From Halobacteriovorax vibrionivorans (GTDB lineage Bacteria > Bdellovibrionota > Bacteriovoracia > Bacteriovoracales > Bacteriovoracaceae), in contig NZ_QDKL01000001.1 of assembly GCF_003346865.1 (NCBI RefSeq), positions 372,001 through 436,000 on the forward strand: a stretch of DNA of 64,000 nt, given 5' to 3'. The notes beneath the pieces were generated by a model that had not been told where the DNA came from, did not search any database, and was given only the letters and a program-made list of their open reading frames with translations. The position numbers and the translations under genes are program-made. Below, piece after piece: positions 35,564 through 43,277 of this stretch (position 1 is its first letter; every line of letters begins with the position of its first letter).

Positions 35564-36956
35564 GATATTTACTAAGTAAACTCGAAAGATTTTTATTAAT
35601 CTTCAAACCTTTGCTAACTCGTGATAACTCTACTTCATTTAAGTTTCTTACTTGGAAGCTGTCATTTTCAGAGCTTTTGGTTTTACAAAGTATTAAAGAG
35701 TCGTGACTATCAAGTTCTTCAGAGCTTTTAATATAAATACTATTATCTATCACAAAAGGATTGTGCGATGTAATAAAGAGCTGTTTTTTAGATTTCATAA
35801 TATACGATATCCATTCAGGATGGAGACCATTTTCAACTTCATCAATCAAATAAAAGGTTTTAGAAGTTAGTATTTGAGAAACACAAAATACAAAGAAACG
35901 TTTTTCTCCATCAGTCAATGACTGAGTAAGTGGTAGAATCTCTAAGTTCTTATTTTTCAAGAGGATGTGAATGGAAGCCGATAAATTATACTTTTTTCCT
36001 TCTTCTAAATTTATATTAAAATTAAAAAAAGTAAATAAAAGTTCAGAGAATCGACTATTTTTAAAAAAGTAGCTCATACTAGGAAGCTTCAAAAGTTCAT
36101 CTTTTAAATGTCCTCCGATATCGTCTGGATTAACTTTAAAAAGTGGATCTTTTTTTAAGTTCTTAGATAAATAGTCAATTATTATATTTATAAATAAATT
36201 GTTAAAAATAGCAGATGGATTACTCCCATACTCTACACTATGCCCACTCCCATTAATTTCGAGCCTTATTTTTATATTAACAAAGTCTTGTATTGACTGT
36301 TGCGTATAATTAAAATTGCTTGGAAAAGTTGCGGGAATATCCTGTAGAGAAAATCGATAATTACTATAGTCTGTTAAAAGTTGAAAATGAATTACGTCTT
36401 GAAGTAGCATTAATATTGAATGATCGAGAAAGTTAGGCCTATTTTTATCATTTAAAACTTGCACTATACACGATCGATTACTCGGATCAAAAGATTGCTT
36501 ATTTACTGACGACAAGTTGTTAATATTCAATTTCCTTGAATAATCAACATTACTACTTATAAAGTCTTTATGTTTGTATAACTCTAGCTTTTCAACATTA
36601 TTACTTCTAAAAAAAGTAAAAAGGGTTTCGTTCTTATTCATGCAAGTAATTAGATAAGAAAAGGGAACTACACTTGCCTCATCATTAATCTGTAAAACCT
36701 CAGCACTCTTAAGATGATAAGTAACTTTTGTATCCGGCAAACCTGAATAAGTAACTTCATATTCTAAATCTATTGGCCCATTAAAATCAAAGTATTCAAA
36801 CTTATTTTCTAAAAAAGGGAATAGTACCTTATTTAAAAAATGAGTCTTCCCAGCGCCATTTTTACCTATAACAACATTTATATTTTTGTCAAAATTGATC
36901 TCTGAAGCATCATATGATGTATATTTATGAATGTTAAGTTTACTTAAAAAATTCAT
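35553..36956 (-). CDS. ABC/AAA15-21-type ATPase of a predicted defence pair
   Basis: A 467-residue SMC/Rad50-like ATPase without membrane segments. Walker A GKNGAGKT is at 31-38, the ABC signature LTDGEKRFF at about 347-355, Walker B FYLIDEVENGLHP at 368-380 and the H-loop TSHNPF with His398. The middle ~250 residues are the family's variable sensing insert, with no coiled coil. This is the layout of AAA15/AAA21 ATPases in OLD, Gabija, PARIS and RloAB-like systems. AAAAGGA lies 5 nt before the ATG. It is upstream of, and overlaps, the Toprim-like gene; both lie in the repeat-flanked cassette. Confidence 0.8.
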   Translation of the reverse strand: MNFLSKLNIHKYTSYDASEINFDKNINVVIGKNGAGKTHFLNKVLFPFLENKFEYFDFNGPIDLEYEVTYSGLPDTKVTYHLKSAEVLQINDEASVVPFSYLITCMNKNETLFTFFRSNNVEKLELYKHKDFISSNVDYSRKLNINNLSSVNKQSFDPSNRSCIVQVLNDKNRPNFLDHSILMLLQDVIHFQLLTDYSNYRFSLQDIPATFPSNFNYTQQSIQDFVNIKIRLEINGSGHSVEYGSNPSAIFNNLFINIIIDYLSKNLKKDPLFKVNPDDIGGHLKDELLKLPSMSYFFKNSRFSELLFTFFNFNINLEEGKKYNLSASIHILLKNKNLEILPLTQSLTDGEKRFFVFCVSQILTSKTFYLIDEVENGLHPEWISYIMKSKKQLFITSHNPFVIDNSIYIKSSEELDSHDSLILCKTKSSENDSFQVRNLNEVELSRVSKGLKINKNLSSLLSKYHAW

Positions 36957-37016
36957 TAAAATCCTTTTTTATAATATATCACGTGTATGCTCAAATACAA
37001 AACTCCACTATTCATA

Positions 37017-37038
37017 ATAAAAAAGGACCTCATCTGAG
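37017..37038. repeat. right 22-bp direct repeat flanking the cassette
   Basis: An exact copy of 34831-34852. Here it forms the left arm and loop of the bidirectional terminator 37019-37047, which is complete only at this end of the cassette. Confidence 0.8.
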
Positions 37039-37047
37039 GTCCTTTTT
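37019..37047 (-). terminator. bidirectional rho-independent terminator of the E2 gene
   Basis: AAAAAGGACCTCA (37020-37032) pairs perfectly with TGAGGTCCTTTTT (37035-37047) around a 2-nt gap, with T-runs in both directions. It sits 25 bp after the stop of the acyltransferase gene on the minus strand. Before the cassette arrived it probably also ended the gene at 34243-34851. Confidence 0.9.
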
Positions 37048-37071
37048 CTATATTAAAATGTTTTTATTCGC

Positions 37072-38724
37072 CTAGAATAACCCTTCCCAATCTGTTGTTT
37101 GAAGAGTGTTGATTACGTGTCTTAGGAATTTTGACCCTACTTCACCATCAATTAGTCTGTGATCGTATGTGTGAGTTGCATACATCATCTGACGAATAGC
37201 AATTGCATCATCTTCAGTAACAATTGGACGCTTCTTCATTGTACCAACACAGAAGATACCAAGTTGTGGTTGAAGGATAACTGGAGTTGCCATAAGGATT
37301 CCAAAAGAACCATTATTTGTGAAAGTATAAGTTCCACCTGACATATCATCTAGCGTAAGCTTCTTAGCTCTTGCCTTTTGTACTAGTTCATCTAGCTTTC
37401 TAGCAATTCCTCTAATATTTAAGTTATCAGCACCTTTAATAACAGGAACGACAAGTCCGTTACCTGGAACAGCTACAGCACAACCAAGGTTGATATCTTT
37501 CTTCATGTGGATTTCATCACCAACAATTGAAGAGTTAACCATTGGGAACTCTTTAAGAGCTTGTACTAGAGCATAAAGGATGAAGTGAGTGTAAGTAAGA
37601 GAGAAACCTTCTTCTTTCTTAAACTGATGCTTAAATCCTTCTCTGAACTTAAATAGTTTTGTCATATCAACTTCATCCATCGAGTTAACGTGTGGAGAAG
37701 TCATCTTAGAAGCGATCATATTCTTAGCAATCGCTTTTCTCATATTATCCATTGGGATTACTTCAACTCTACCACTTGTCGAAGATGGTACAGAAGAGGC
37801 TTGAGGAGCTGGAGCTGCTTTCGGAGCTGCTGGTGCTGACTTTGTAGCCGCTGGCGCAGGAGCTGCCTTAGGAGCTGAGCCTCTATTTTCTAAGAAGTTC
37901 ATGAAGTCGGCCTTATTAACACGTCCGCCTGCTCCACTTCCTTCAATATGTGCTAATTCATTAAGATCAACACCATGTTTTTTAGCAAGGTTTCTAACTA
38001 AAGGAGTGTAGAAACGACGTCCACCTTTTGTCGTTGGACTTGGTTGAGATGAGCTTGCTGCCGGAGCTGATTCTTGAGCTTGGTTAGCAGCAGGTGCACT
38101 TGCTGCTGGAGCAGAACTTCCAGCGCTTCCCTGAGGCTTTGATGGATCTGTTTCAACAGATGCGATTTTTACACCAACATCAATTGTTTCACCTTCTTCA
38201 AAGAGAATTTCTTCAATACGCCCTTCAAATGGTGAAGGGATTTCAGACTCAACTTTATCAGTCGAGATCTCAAGAAGAATTTCATCAATTTCGATCATAT
38301 CACCTACAGACTTATGCCATTTTGTGATTGTTCCATTTGTAATAGACTCACCCATTTGTGGCATAACAACATCTTCAAGAGTATCTGAAGATCCTGTTGC
38401 TGCAGGAGCTGCTTGTGCTGGCTCAGCTGCCGCTGGAGCAGGAGCTGCTGCTTCAGAAGAACCTGATGCTGAAACCTCTGCATTCATATCATCGTCAACT
38501 GCTGCGATTTTTACACCAACATCAATTGTTTCACCTTCTTCAAAAAGAATCTCAACGATCTTTCCAGAATATGGTGATGGAATTTCTGATTCAACTTTAT
38601 CAGTTGAGATCTCAAGAAGAATCTCATCGATTTCAATTGTGTCACCAACTTGCTTGTGCCACTTTGTAATCGTTCCGTTTGTAATAGACTCACCCATTTG
38701 TGGCATTACGATATCGTTTTTCAT
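37072..38724 (-). CDS. 2-oxoacid dehydrogenase E2, dihydrolipoamide acyltransferase with two lipoyl domains
   Basis: A 550-residue E2 subunit. Two nearly identical lipoyl domains (about 1-76 and 118-193, lipoyl Lys43 and about Lys161 in STDKVESE) are joined by Ala/Pro linkers, followed by the E3-binding domain (VRNLAKKHGVDLNELAHIEGSGAGGRVNKADF given in parts: VRNLAKKHGVDL, GSGAGGRVNKADF) and the catalytic domain ending with HTYDHRLIDGEV. The MPQMGESI start favours the 2-oxoglutarate or branched-chain class over pyruvate; which one is unresolved. It lies 24 bp after the E3 gene, on the same strand, and a strong terminator follows. No E1 gene is in the window. Confidence 0.9.
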   Translation of the reverse strand: MKNDIVMPQMGESITNGTITKWHKQVGDTIEIDEILLEISTDKVESEIPSPYSGKIVEILFEEGETIDVGVKIAAVDDDMNAEVSASGSSEAAAPAPAAAEPAQAAPAATGSSDTLEDVVMPQMGESITNGTITKWHKSVGDMIEIDEILLEISTDKVESEIPSPFEGRIEEILFEEGETIDVGVKIASVETDPSKPQGSAGSSAPAASAPAANQAQESAPAASSSQPSPTTKGGRRFYTPLVRNLAKKHGVDLNELAHIEGSGAGGRVNKADFMNFLENRGSAPKAAPAPAATKSAPAAPKAAPAPQASSVPSSTSGRVEVIPMDNMRKAIAKNMIASKMTSPHVNSMDEVDMTKLFKFREGFKHQFKKEEGFSLTYTHFILYALVQALKEFPMVNSSIVGDEIHMKKDINLGCAVAVPGNGLVVPVIKGADNLNIRGIARKLDELVQKARAKKLTLDDMSGGTYTFTNNGSFGILMATPVILQPQLGIFCVGTMKKRPIVTEDDAIAIRQMMYATHTYDHRLIDGEVGSKFLRHVINTLQTTDWEGLF

Positions 38725-38748
38725 AATCTTTATCCTTATATATTAAAA

Positions 38749-40137
38749 TTAAAAATTGATCGATCTTCCCTTAGCATTAAGTACAGACTCAGCTAAGAAC
38801 TCTCCAAGAGTTGGGTGTGGATGAATTGTTGCAAACATTTCTTCGTCAACACCTTCCATTTGTCTAAATAGAACATACTCATGAATTAATTCTGTCGCGT
38901 GAGTTCCTACAATGTGAGCACCAAGCATTTCACCATCTTCACCCATAAGAGTTTTTACAAACCCATCAGTTTCATTAGATGCCATGGCCTTACCATTTGC
39001 AGAGAATGGAACCTTACCAGCAGTGTATTTAATACCTTGCTCTTTAAGAGCTCTTTCAGTGTAACCAACAGATGCAACTTGTGGCTGACAATAAGTACAA
39101 CCAGCAACATTCATCTTATCTAGTGGGTGTGGATGCTCACCTGCAATTTTTTCAGCAGCGATGATTCCCTCGTGAGAAGCAGCGTGTGCTAGTAAAGGAG
39201 GTCCCGCAACGTCACCAATAGCAAAGATATTAGGAATATTTGTTTGGTAGTTATTATCAACTACGACAAAACCTCTATCAGTTTTTACACCAACAGTTTC
39301 AAGTCCAATACCTTCGATATTTCCTGTCATACCAACAGCAATTAGTCCCATATCAAACTTGTGCTCAACAGTCTTTCCACCTTTAACTTCCGTGATTGTA
39401 ATGTCATTTCCGTTATTTTTAGCAGATACTTTTTCAACACCAAGAGACATCTTGATTCCGTATTTCTTATAAGCTTTTTCAACAGCTTTTGAAGACTCTT
39501 CATCTTCGATTGGAAGAAGGTGTTTTTGTAATTCAAAGATATGAACGTCTACACCAAATGCATTCCAGAAGTAAGCAAACTCAACACCGATAGCACCAGC
39601 ACCAATGATCCCAATTGACTTTGGAAGCTCTTCCATTTTAATCGCTTCCCAAGCACCAATAAGTCTCTTCCCATCATGCTCAAGTCCAGGGAATGAACGA
39701 TAGTGAGCACCAGTTGCAAGGATGATATTTGTTCCTTCAATCGTCTCAGTATGTCCTCTTTTTGAAGTAACTTCGACTTGAGTATTAGTTCGAAGTTTAC
39801 CGTAACCTTCGATAACTTCGATTTTATTTTTCTTCATTAGGTAAGCAACACCACCAGAAATCTTATTTGAGATCCCCTTAGCGCGTTTAACAGCTTGACC
39901 ACCGTCTAGGCCCTTAAGCTCAACATCGATACCTAAATCTTTCATATCTGCTAGCTCGTGAACACTGTGAGCAGCTTTAAGAACCGCTTTCGTAGGAATA
40001 CAGCCACGGTTAAGACAAACTCCGCCTAATTCTTTACTTTCAACGATAGCAGTCTTTTTTCCAAGTTGGGCAGCACGGATAGCGGCAACATATCCACCTG
40101 GCCCTGAACCAATAACAATAACATCAAATTTCTTCAT
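38749..40137 (-). CDS. lpdA: dihydrolipoyl dehydrogenase (E3)
   Basis: A 462-residue FAD disulfide oxidoreductase that reoxidises lipoyl groups of E2. The FAD-binding motif is GSGPGGYVAAIRAAQLG, the redox disulfide GGVCLNRGCIPTKA, the NAD-binding motif GAGAIGVEFAYF, and the second FAD motif FAIGDVAGPPLLAH. The C-terminal catalytic His-Glu lies in TIHPHPTLGEFLAES. The ATG at 40137 has TTGAGGA upstream; the frame extends 33 codons further without a site. It is cotranscribed with the E2 gene 24 bp downstream. Confidence 0.94.
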   Translation of the reverse strand: MKKFDVIVIGSGPGGYVAAIRAAQLGKKTAIVESKELGGVCLNRGCIPTKAVLKAAHSVHELADMKDLGIDVELKGLDGGQAVKRAKGISNKISGGVAYLMKKNKIEVIEGYGKLRTNTQVEVTSKRGHTETIEGTNIILATGAHYRSFPGLEHDGKRLIGAWEAIKMEELPKSIGIIGAGAIGVEFAYFWNAFGVDVHIFELQKHLLPIEDEESSKAVEKAYKKYGIKMSLGVEKVSAKNNGNDITITEVKGGKTVEHKFDMGLIAVGMTGNIEGIGLETVGVKTDRGFVVVDNNYQTNIPNIFAIGDVAGPPLLAHAASHEGIIAAEKIAGEHPHPLDKMNVAGCTYCQPQVASVGYTERALKEQGIKYTAGKVPFSANGKAMASNETDGFVKTLMGEDGEMLGAHIVGTHATELIHEYVLFRQMEGVDEEMFATIHPHPTLGEFLAESVLNAKGRSINF

Positions 40138-40242
40138 AAAATATTTCCTCAAACTATTGACCGTAAGGCCCATAATCAGTATTAAAAGTTTAATTTTAAG
40201 GTTCTTCAACGTACTAAAATTAATTAAAATTGGCATGACACA

Positions 40243-41163
40243 TTGCTACGACATGCCAATATTTACAAAACGTTGGAAACCCCTACTACTAGCTTCATTA
40301 AAGGAATTACTATCAATTTTACTCAGAGCGAAATTAAAAATATCAATAAGTATTTCCCAGATGGGCTAATAGCACTTGATTTAGAAACTTCTGGACTGTC
40401 TCCTTTAGTTGACGAAATTATCGAGATTGCGGCTATTAAAGTCGTTGGAAACAAAATAGAAACTTTTGAGTCCCTCGTAAAACCTAAAAACCCAATTCCT
40501 GAATTTACAACGAAAATCCATGGAATCACTGATGACATGGTTAAGGATTCACCTTCAATTGAAGAGGTGTTACCTAAATTTCTCGAATTTTCTGGAAATA
40601 CGCCACTTGTTGCTCATAATGCAAAATTTGATATTGGCTTTATTGTCTTTGCCATGCACCAGCAAAAGATTGAGCTTCACAAGGCCAAGGTATTCTGTTC
40701 ATGTAAATTATCTCGTAAGTATGTGAAAGGAAGTGAGAATCATAAGCTTTCATCACTTTGTAAGCACTTTGAAATTCCACTAGAAAATCATCACCGAGCA
40801 CTAGATGATACAATTGCCTGCCTTCGTGTCTTTGCAAAGACCCTTGATGAAGTGAAATCAAACCGTCAGCTAAAAGAAGGCGAAATCTTAAATATCCGTG
40901 ACTTCACAAGGGCGAATATGGCCGAAGCACCTGAGATTATTCAACAATTACAAAAGAAGATAGCAAATCAAGAAGTAATCGATATCAAATACAAAGGTGG
41001 AAGCTACAAGGGTAAGTTTAGACCAATAAAACCTGTTGCTCTTCTACCGATGCCAGCAGGTGATGTTCTCTATGCCCATTGTTTACTCACTGATATCTAC
41101 AAATCTTTTGCTATTAAAAAGATTCAAGATCTTCGTGATCATGTTGATAAAGACTCAAAGTAA
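40243..41163 (+). CDS. DEDDh exonuclease (DNA polymerase III epsilon/RNase T family) with C-terminal extension
   Basis: A 3'-5' exonuclease-type protein. Exo I is ALDLETSGL (Asp, Glu), exo II AHNAKFDIGF (Asp) and exo III HHRALDDT (His, Asp), all present. About 110 residues follow the nuclease domain, including a small beta-rich part (IDIKYKGGSYKGKFRPIKPVALL in pieces: IDIKYKGGSYKG, FRPIKPVALL) resembling WYL-like or nucleic-acid-binding ends. The start is uncertain: TTG at 40243 lacks a ribosome binding site, whereas AAAGGA (40300-40305) precedes ATC at 40312 by 6 nt, raising the possibility of another rare start. It heads an operon with the next two genes. Confidence 0.85.
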   Translation: MLRHANIYKTLETPTTSFIKGITINFTQSEIKNINKYFPDGLIALDLETSGLSPLVDEIIEIAAIKVVGNKIETFESLVKPKNPIPEFTTKIHGITDDMVKDSPSIEEVLPKFLEFSGNTPLVAHNAKFDIGFIVFAMHQQKIELHKAKVFCSCKLSRKYVKGSENHKLSSLCKHFEIPLENHHRALDDTIACLRVFAKTLDEVKSNRQLKEGEILNIRDFTRANMAEAPEIIQQLQKKIANQEVIDIKYKGGSYKGKFRPIKPVALLPMPAGDVLYAHCLLTDIYKSFAIKKIQDLRDHVDKDSK

Positions 41164-41178
41164 TTATATAAAGACGTC

Positions 41179-41439
41179 ATGCTAGCAGGAAAACCACTTT
41201 CATATAAACTCCAATTTGTTGTGATCTTCGTTATTCACATCGCACTTCTCTATTGGATCTATTGGCTTCTTCAAAACACAGGGGCCCTATCAACGATGAA
41301 AGTGATGGCCCATTTCACAGGTATTGCAATCTACGGTGCTCTACTAATTCGCGGATGTGCCGCTTGGGCAAAATGGCATCACCTCAATGACATAAAAAAA
41401 CTTCAAGACAAACAAGATAAAGAAAATAATCAAAAATGA
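41179..41439 (+). CDS. small two-span membrane protein
   Basis: An 86-residue protein with membrane helices at about 12-32 (FVVIFVIHIALLYWIYWLL) and 42-62 (MAHFTGIAIYGALLIRGCA), and a charged, lysine-rich end. No family is recognised. It lies 15 bp after the exonuclease gene and overlaps the radical-SAM gene by 4 bp (ATGA), so all three are likely coexpressed. Confidence 0.65.
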   Translation: MLAGKPLSYKLQFVVIFVIHIALLYWIYWLLQNTGALSTMKVMAHFTGIAIYGALLIRGCAAWAKWHHLNDIKKLQDKQDKENNQK

Positions 41440-42365
41440 GAAAAGGACTTCGCTCTACAAATGAAGTCAATTCGCATTTTGGTCTTAATCTAGAACCATC
41501 TTCATATGAAGTATTCATTCCAAGTCACATGAATGAACTAATTCAAAAAGAAGGACTTGAGGGCATACACGCAAAACAATTTCTCCCATCTAATTTAGAA
41601 AACTCAGACGATGGACTAGAAGACCCAATTGGAGATCAACAAAAATACGTCGCCCCCCAGCTTATCCATCGTTACGATAACCGAGCGCTGTTTACACCAA
41701 CGACTATTTGCCCGGTCATTTGCCGCTATTGTTTTCGCAAAAATGAATTAAGTAGCAAGCACGAAATTTTTAAGGCCGACTTTGAAAAAGTTATTTCCTA
41801 TTTATCTGTTCATACAGAAATAAATGAAATTATCTTCTCAGGTGGAGACCCCTTTATGCTTTCAGCATCTAAGATAAAATTCTACCTTGAAGAATTTAGC
41901 AAATTATCACATATACAGTTCATTCGTTTTCACACTAGAACACCTATTTCTTTACCAAAATATATTTGTGACGAATTTATTGAAGTTATTCACAAATTCA
42001 ATAACAGATTTAACGATATAAATGTAGTTATCCACATCAATCATATTCAAGAAATCACAACAGATGCTATGGACTGTATCAAAAAACTAGGGGCACGCTT
42101 TAGCCTTCTCTCACAGTCTGTCCTCTTAAAGGATGTTAATAATAATGTTAGAGACTTAAAGGATTTATTCCTTAAGCTTCATGCATTAAATATTCGTCCC
42201 TACTATCTTCACCATCCAGATCAGGCCAAGGGTGCCATGCACTTTTACCTATCAATTGAAGAAGGACGTGAAATATATCGTAAACTGCGTCGTGAAATTC
42301 CAGGTTGGCTTCTTCCGCAATATATTTTGGACTCACCTGACGGGTCGGGGAAGAAGAACTTATAA
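41436..42365 (+). CDS. KamA/EpmB-family radical SAM enzyme
   Basis: A 309-residue radical SAM protein of the lysine-2,3-aminomutase family. The cluster motif is CPVICRYC (Cys92, Cys96, Cys99), followed by IIFSGGDPFML and IRFHTRTPISLP, both diagnostic for the family, and YYLHHPDQAKGAMHF. It is shorter than catabolic KamA (~400 residues or more) and closest in size to EpmB, which makes beta-lysine for modification of elongation factor P Lys34. No epmA or efp gene is in the window, so the role is inferred. Start overlaps the preceding gene by 4 bp. Confidence 0.85.
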   Translation: MRKGLRSTNEVNSHFGLNLEPSSYEVFIPSHMNELIQKEGLEGIHAKQFLPSNLENSDDGLEDPIGDQQKYVAPQLIHRYDNRALFTPTTICPVICRYCFRKNELSSKHEIFKADFEKVISYLSVHTEINEIIFSGGDPFMLSASKIKFYLEEFSKLSHIQFIRFHTRTPISLPKYICDEFIEVIHKFNNRFNDINVVIHINHIQEITTDAMDCIKKLGARFSLLSQSVLLKDVNNNVRDLKDLFLKLHALNIRPYYLHHPDQAKGAMHFYLSIEEGREIYRKLRREIPGWLLPQYILDSPDGSGKKNL

Positions 42366-42427
42366 TTTTTTAATTTTGAGTATTGACAAATTTTTTCCTC
42401 AGCAATATATTTCTTCCACTCAAATAA

Positions 42428-42503
42428 GCGCGTGTAACTCAGTTGGTAGAGTGTCACCTTGCCATGGTGGATGTCGCAAGTTCGAATCTTGTCACGCGCT
42501 CCA
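42428..42503 (+). tRNA. tRNA-Gly (anticodon GCC)
   Basis: A 76-nt cloverleaf with acceptor stem GCGCGTG/CACGCGC, discriminator T and encoded CCA (42501-42503). The anticodon loop is TTGCCAT with GCC at 42461-42463. The T arm carries the standard TTCGAAT. The tail TCACGCGCTCC is repeated at 42593-42603. Confidence 0.95.
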
Positions 42504-42767
42504 TTCTCTAATCTAATTTAAGATACTACATACTAATCGAAGATACGCGGCGCTAACGCTTGCTAAACAACCGAATGCTTACGCATTCGGTATCACGCGC
42601 TCCTCTTAATTTCGAAATCGGTTACATTTGCGTTCTTCGAACGCTTGTTTCGCTTTTTGAACAAGTTTACAAGTTAATCGAAACTTTTCTTTGGAAAGAA
42701 TTAAATTATATGCAAAAGAGAATGCAATTATAATTGGGACGTAATCTAGTTTTCAAAGGAGATAAAC
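42504..42767 (+). other. hairpin-rich spacer after tRNA-Gly
   Basis: This 264-bp spacer has no supported coding frame but much structure. An 8- to 9-bp perfect hairpin lies at 42570-42591 (ACCGAATGC, TTAC loop), then an 11-bp copy of the tRNA 3' end at 42593-42603, a hairpin at 42630-42644 (GCGTTC/GAACGC) and a further inverted repeat CTTGTT/AACAAG at 42644-42665. It may hold a structured RNA, a degenerate second tRNA end, or processing signals. The last ~50 bp presumably hold the promoter and ribosome binding site of the CBS gene. Confidence 0.55.
42593..42603 (+). repeat. 11-bp copy of the tRNA-Gly 3' end
   Basis: TCACGCGCTCC is identical to 42492-42502, the 3' strand of the tRNA acceptor stem plus the first two bases of CCA. 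Such partial copies are typical of integration scars or tRNA decay, but no integrase is nearby. Confidence 0.6.
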
Positions 42768-43268
42768 GTGTCAATTGAACATATTATCCAAAAAAATATT
42801 GTAACAATTAACTCTGATGCAACCATCCACGATGCTGCAAAACAGATGTATGAAAAACATGTCGGGGCCATCATAGTAGTCGGTCATAAAGAAGGAAAGA
42901 AGAAAACTCCAATGGGCATTTTAACTGACCGTGATATCGCCTTATCTTTTGGAAAGAAAGGAAAGATAGAACCCTACTCGAAAGTAAGTGAGATCATGAC
43001 CCCAAATGTAGTGATGTGCTCTCCTAAAGACAGTATCGTCGATACAATAAAGAAAATGCGATCCAATGGCGTTAGACGAATCCCAGTTGTTAATGAAAGA
43101 GATCAACTTGTAGGAATTATTTCTGCTGATGATGTCATACAGAGATTGGGAAATGAACTTCACGATCTATCTGAGATTATCAATCTAGAAATAGAAAAAG
43201 AAGCCTATATTTCAAGTCCCGTAGAAAAGGATCGCCAACTCAATCCACAGATAAAAATTGTCATCTAG
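42768..43268 (+). CDS. CBS-domain pair protein
   Basis: A 166-residue protein consisting of two CBS domains (about 1-65 and 72-135), with DAAKQMYEKHVGAIIV, GILTDRDIAL, IKKMRSNGVRRIPVV and GIISADDVIQ. CBS pairs bind adenine nucleotides such as ATP, AMP or SAM and regulate partners. A short tail follows. The GTG start has AAAGGAG 6 nt upstream. It lies 9 bp before the phosphoribosyltransferase gene and is probably coexpressed with it, so it may sense nucleotide status for that enzyme. Confidence 0.88.
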   Translation: MSIEHIIQKNIVTINSDATIHDAAKQMYEKHVGAIIVVGHKEGKKKTPMGILTDRDIALSFGKKGKIEPYSKVSEIMTPNVVMCSPKDSIVDTIKKMRSNGVRRIPVVNERDQLVGIISADDVIQRLGNELHDLSEIINLEIEKEAYISSPVEKDRQLNPQIKIVI

Positions 43269-43277
43269 GAAAGAACT

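Larger units (their letters stand above)
34853..37016. mobile_element. candidate inserted two-gene defence-type cassette
   Basis: A 2164-bp segment containing only the ATPase gene and its overlapping nuclease-like partner, bounded by perfect 22-bp direct repeats. It looks more AT-rich than its flanks. No transposase or integrase is present, so the mobilising enzyme must act in trans or be lost. Removing the segment plus one repeat copy would restore an exported-protein gene and the odhB-like gene converging on one bidirectional terminator. Confidence 0.55.

Noticed and set aside
38324..38746. Open frame on the plus strand opposite the E2 gene
   Set aside because: It is the antisense shadow of the duplicated lipoyl domain and Ala/Pro linkers; no ribosome binding site and biased third positions belong to the real gene.
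42570..42591. Rho-independent terminator after the tRNA
   Set aside because: The hairpin is perfect but no T-run follows and it lies ~70 bp downstream; recorded as spacer structure.
42504..42603. Integration (att) site of a mobile element at tRNA-Gly
   Set aside because: The 11-bp copy is too short and no integrase or foreign cargo follows; kept only as a repeat.
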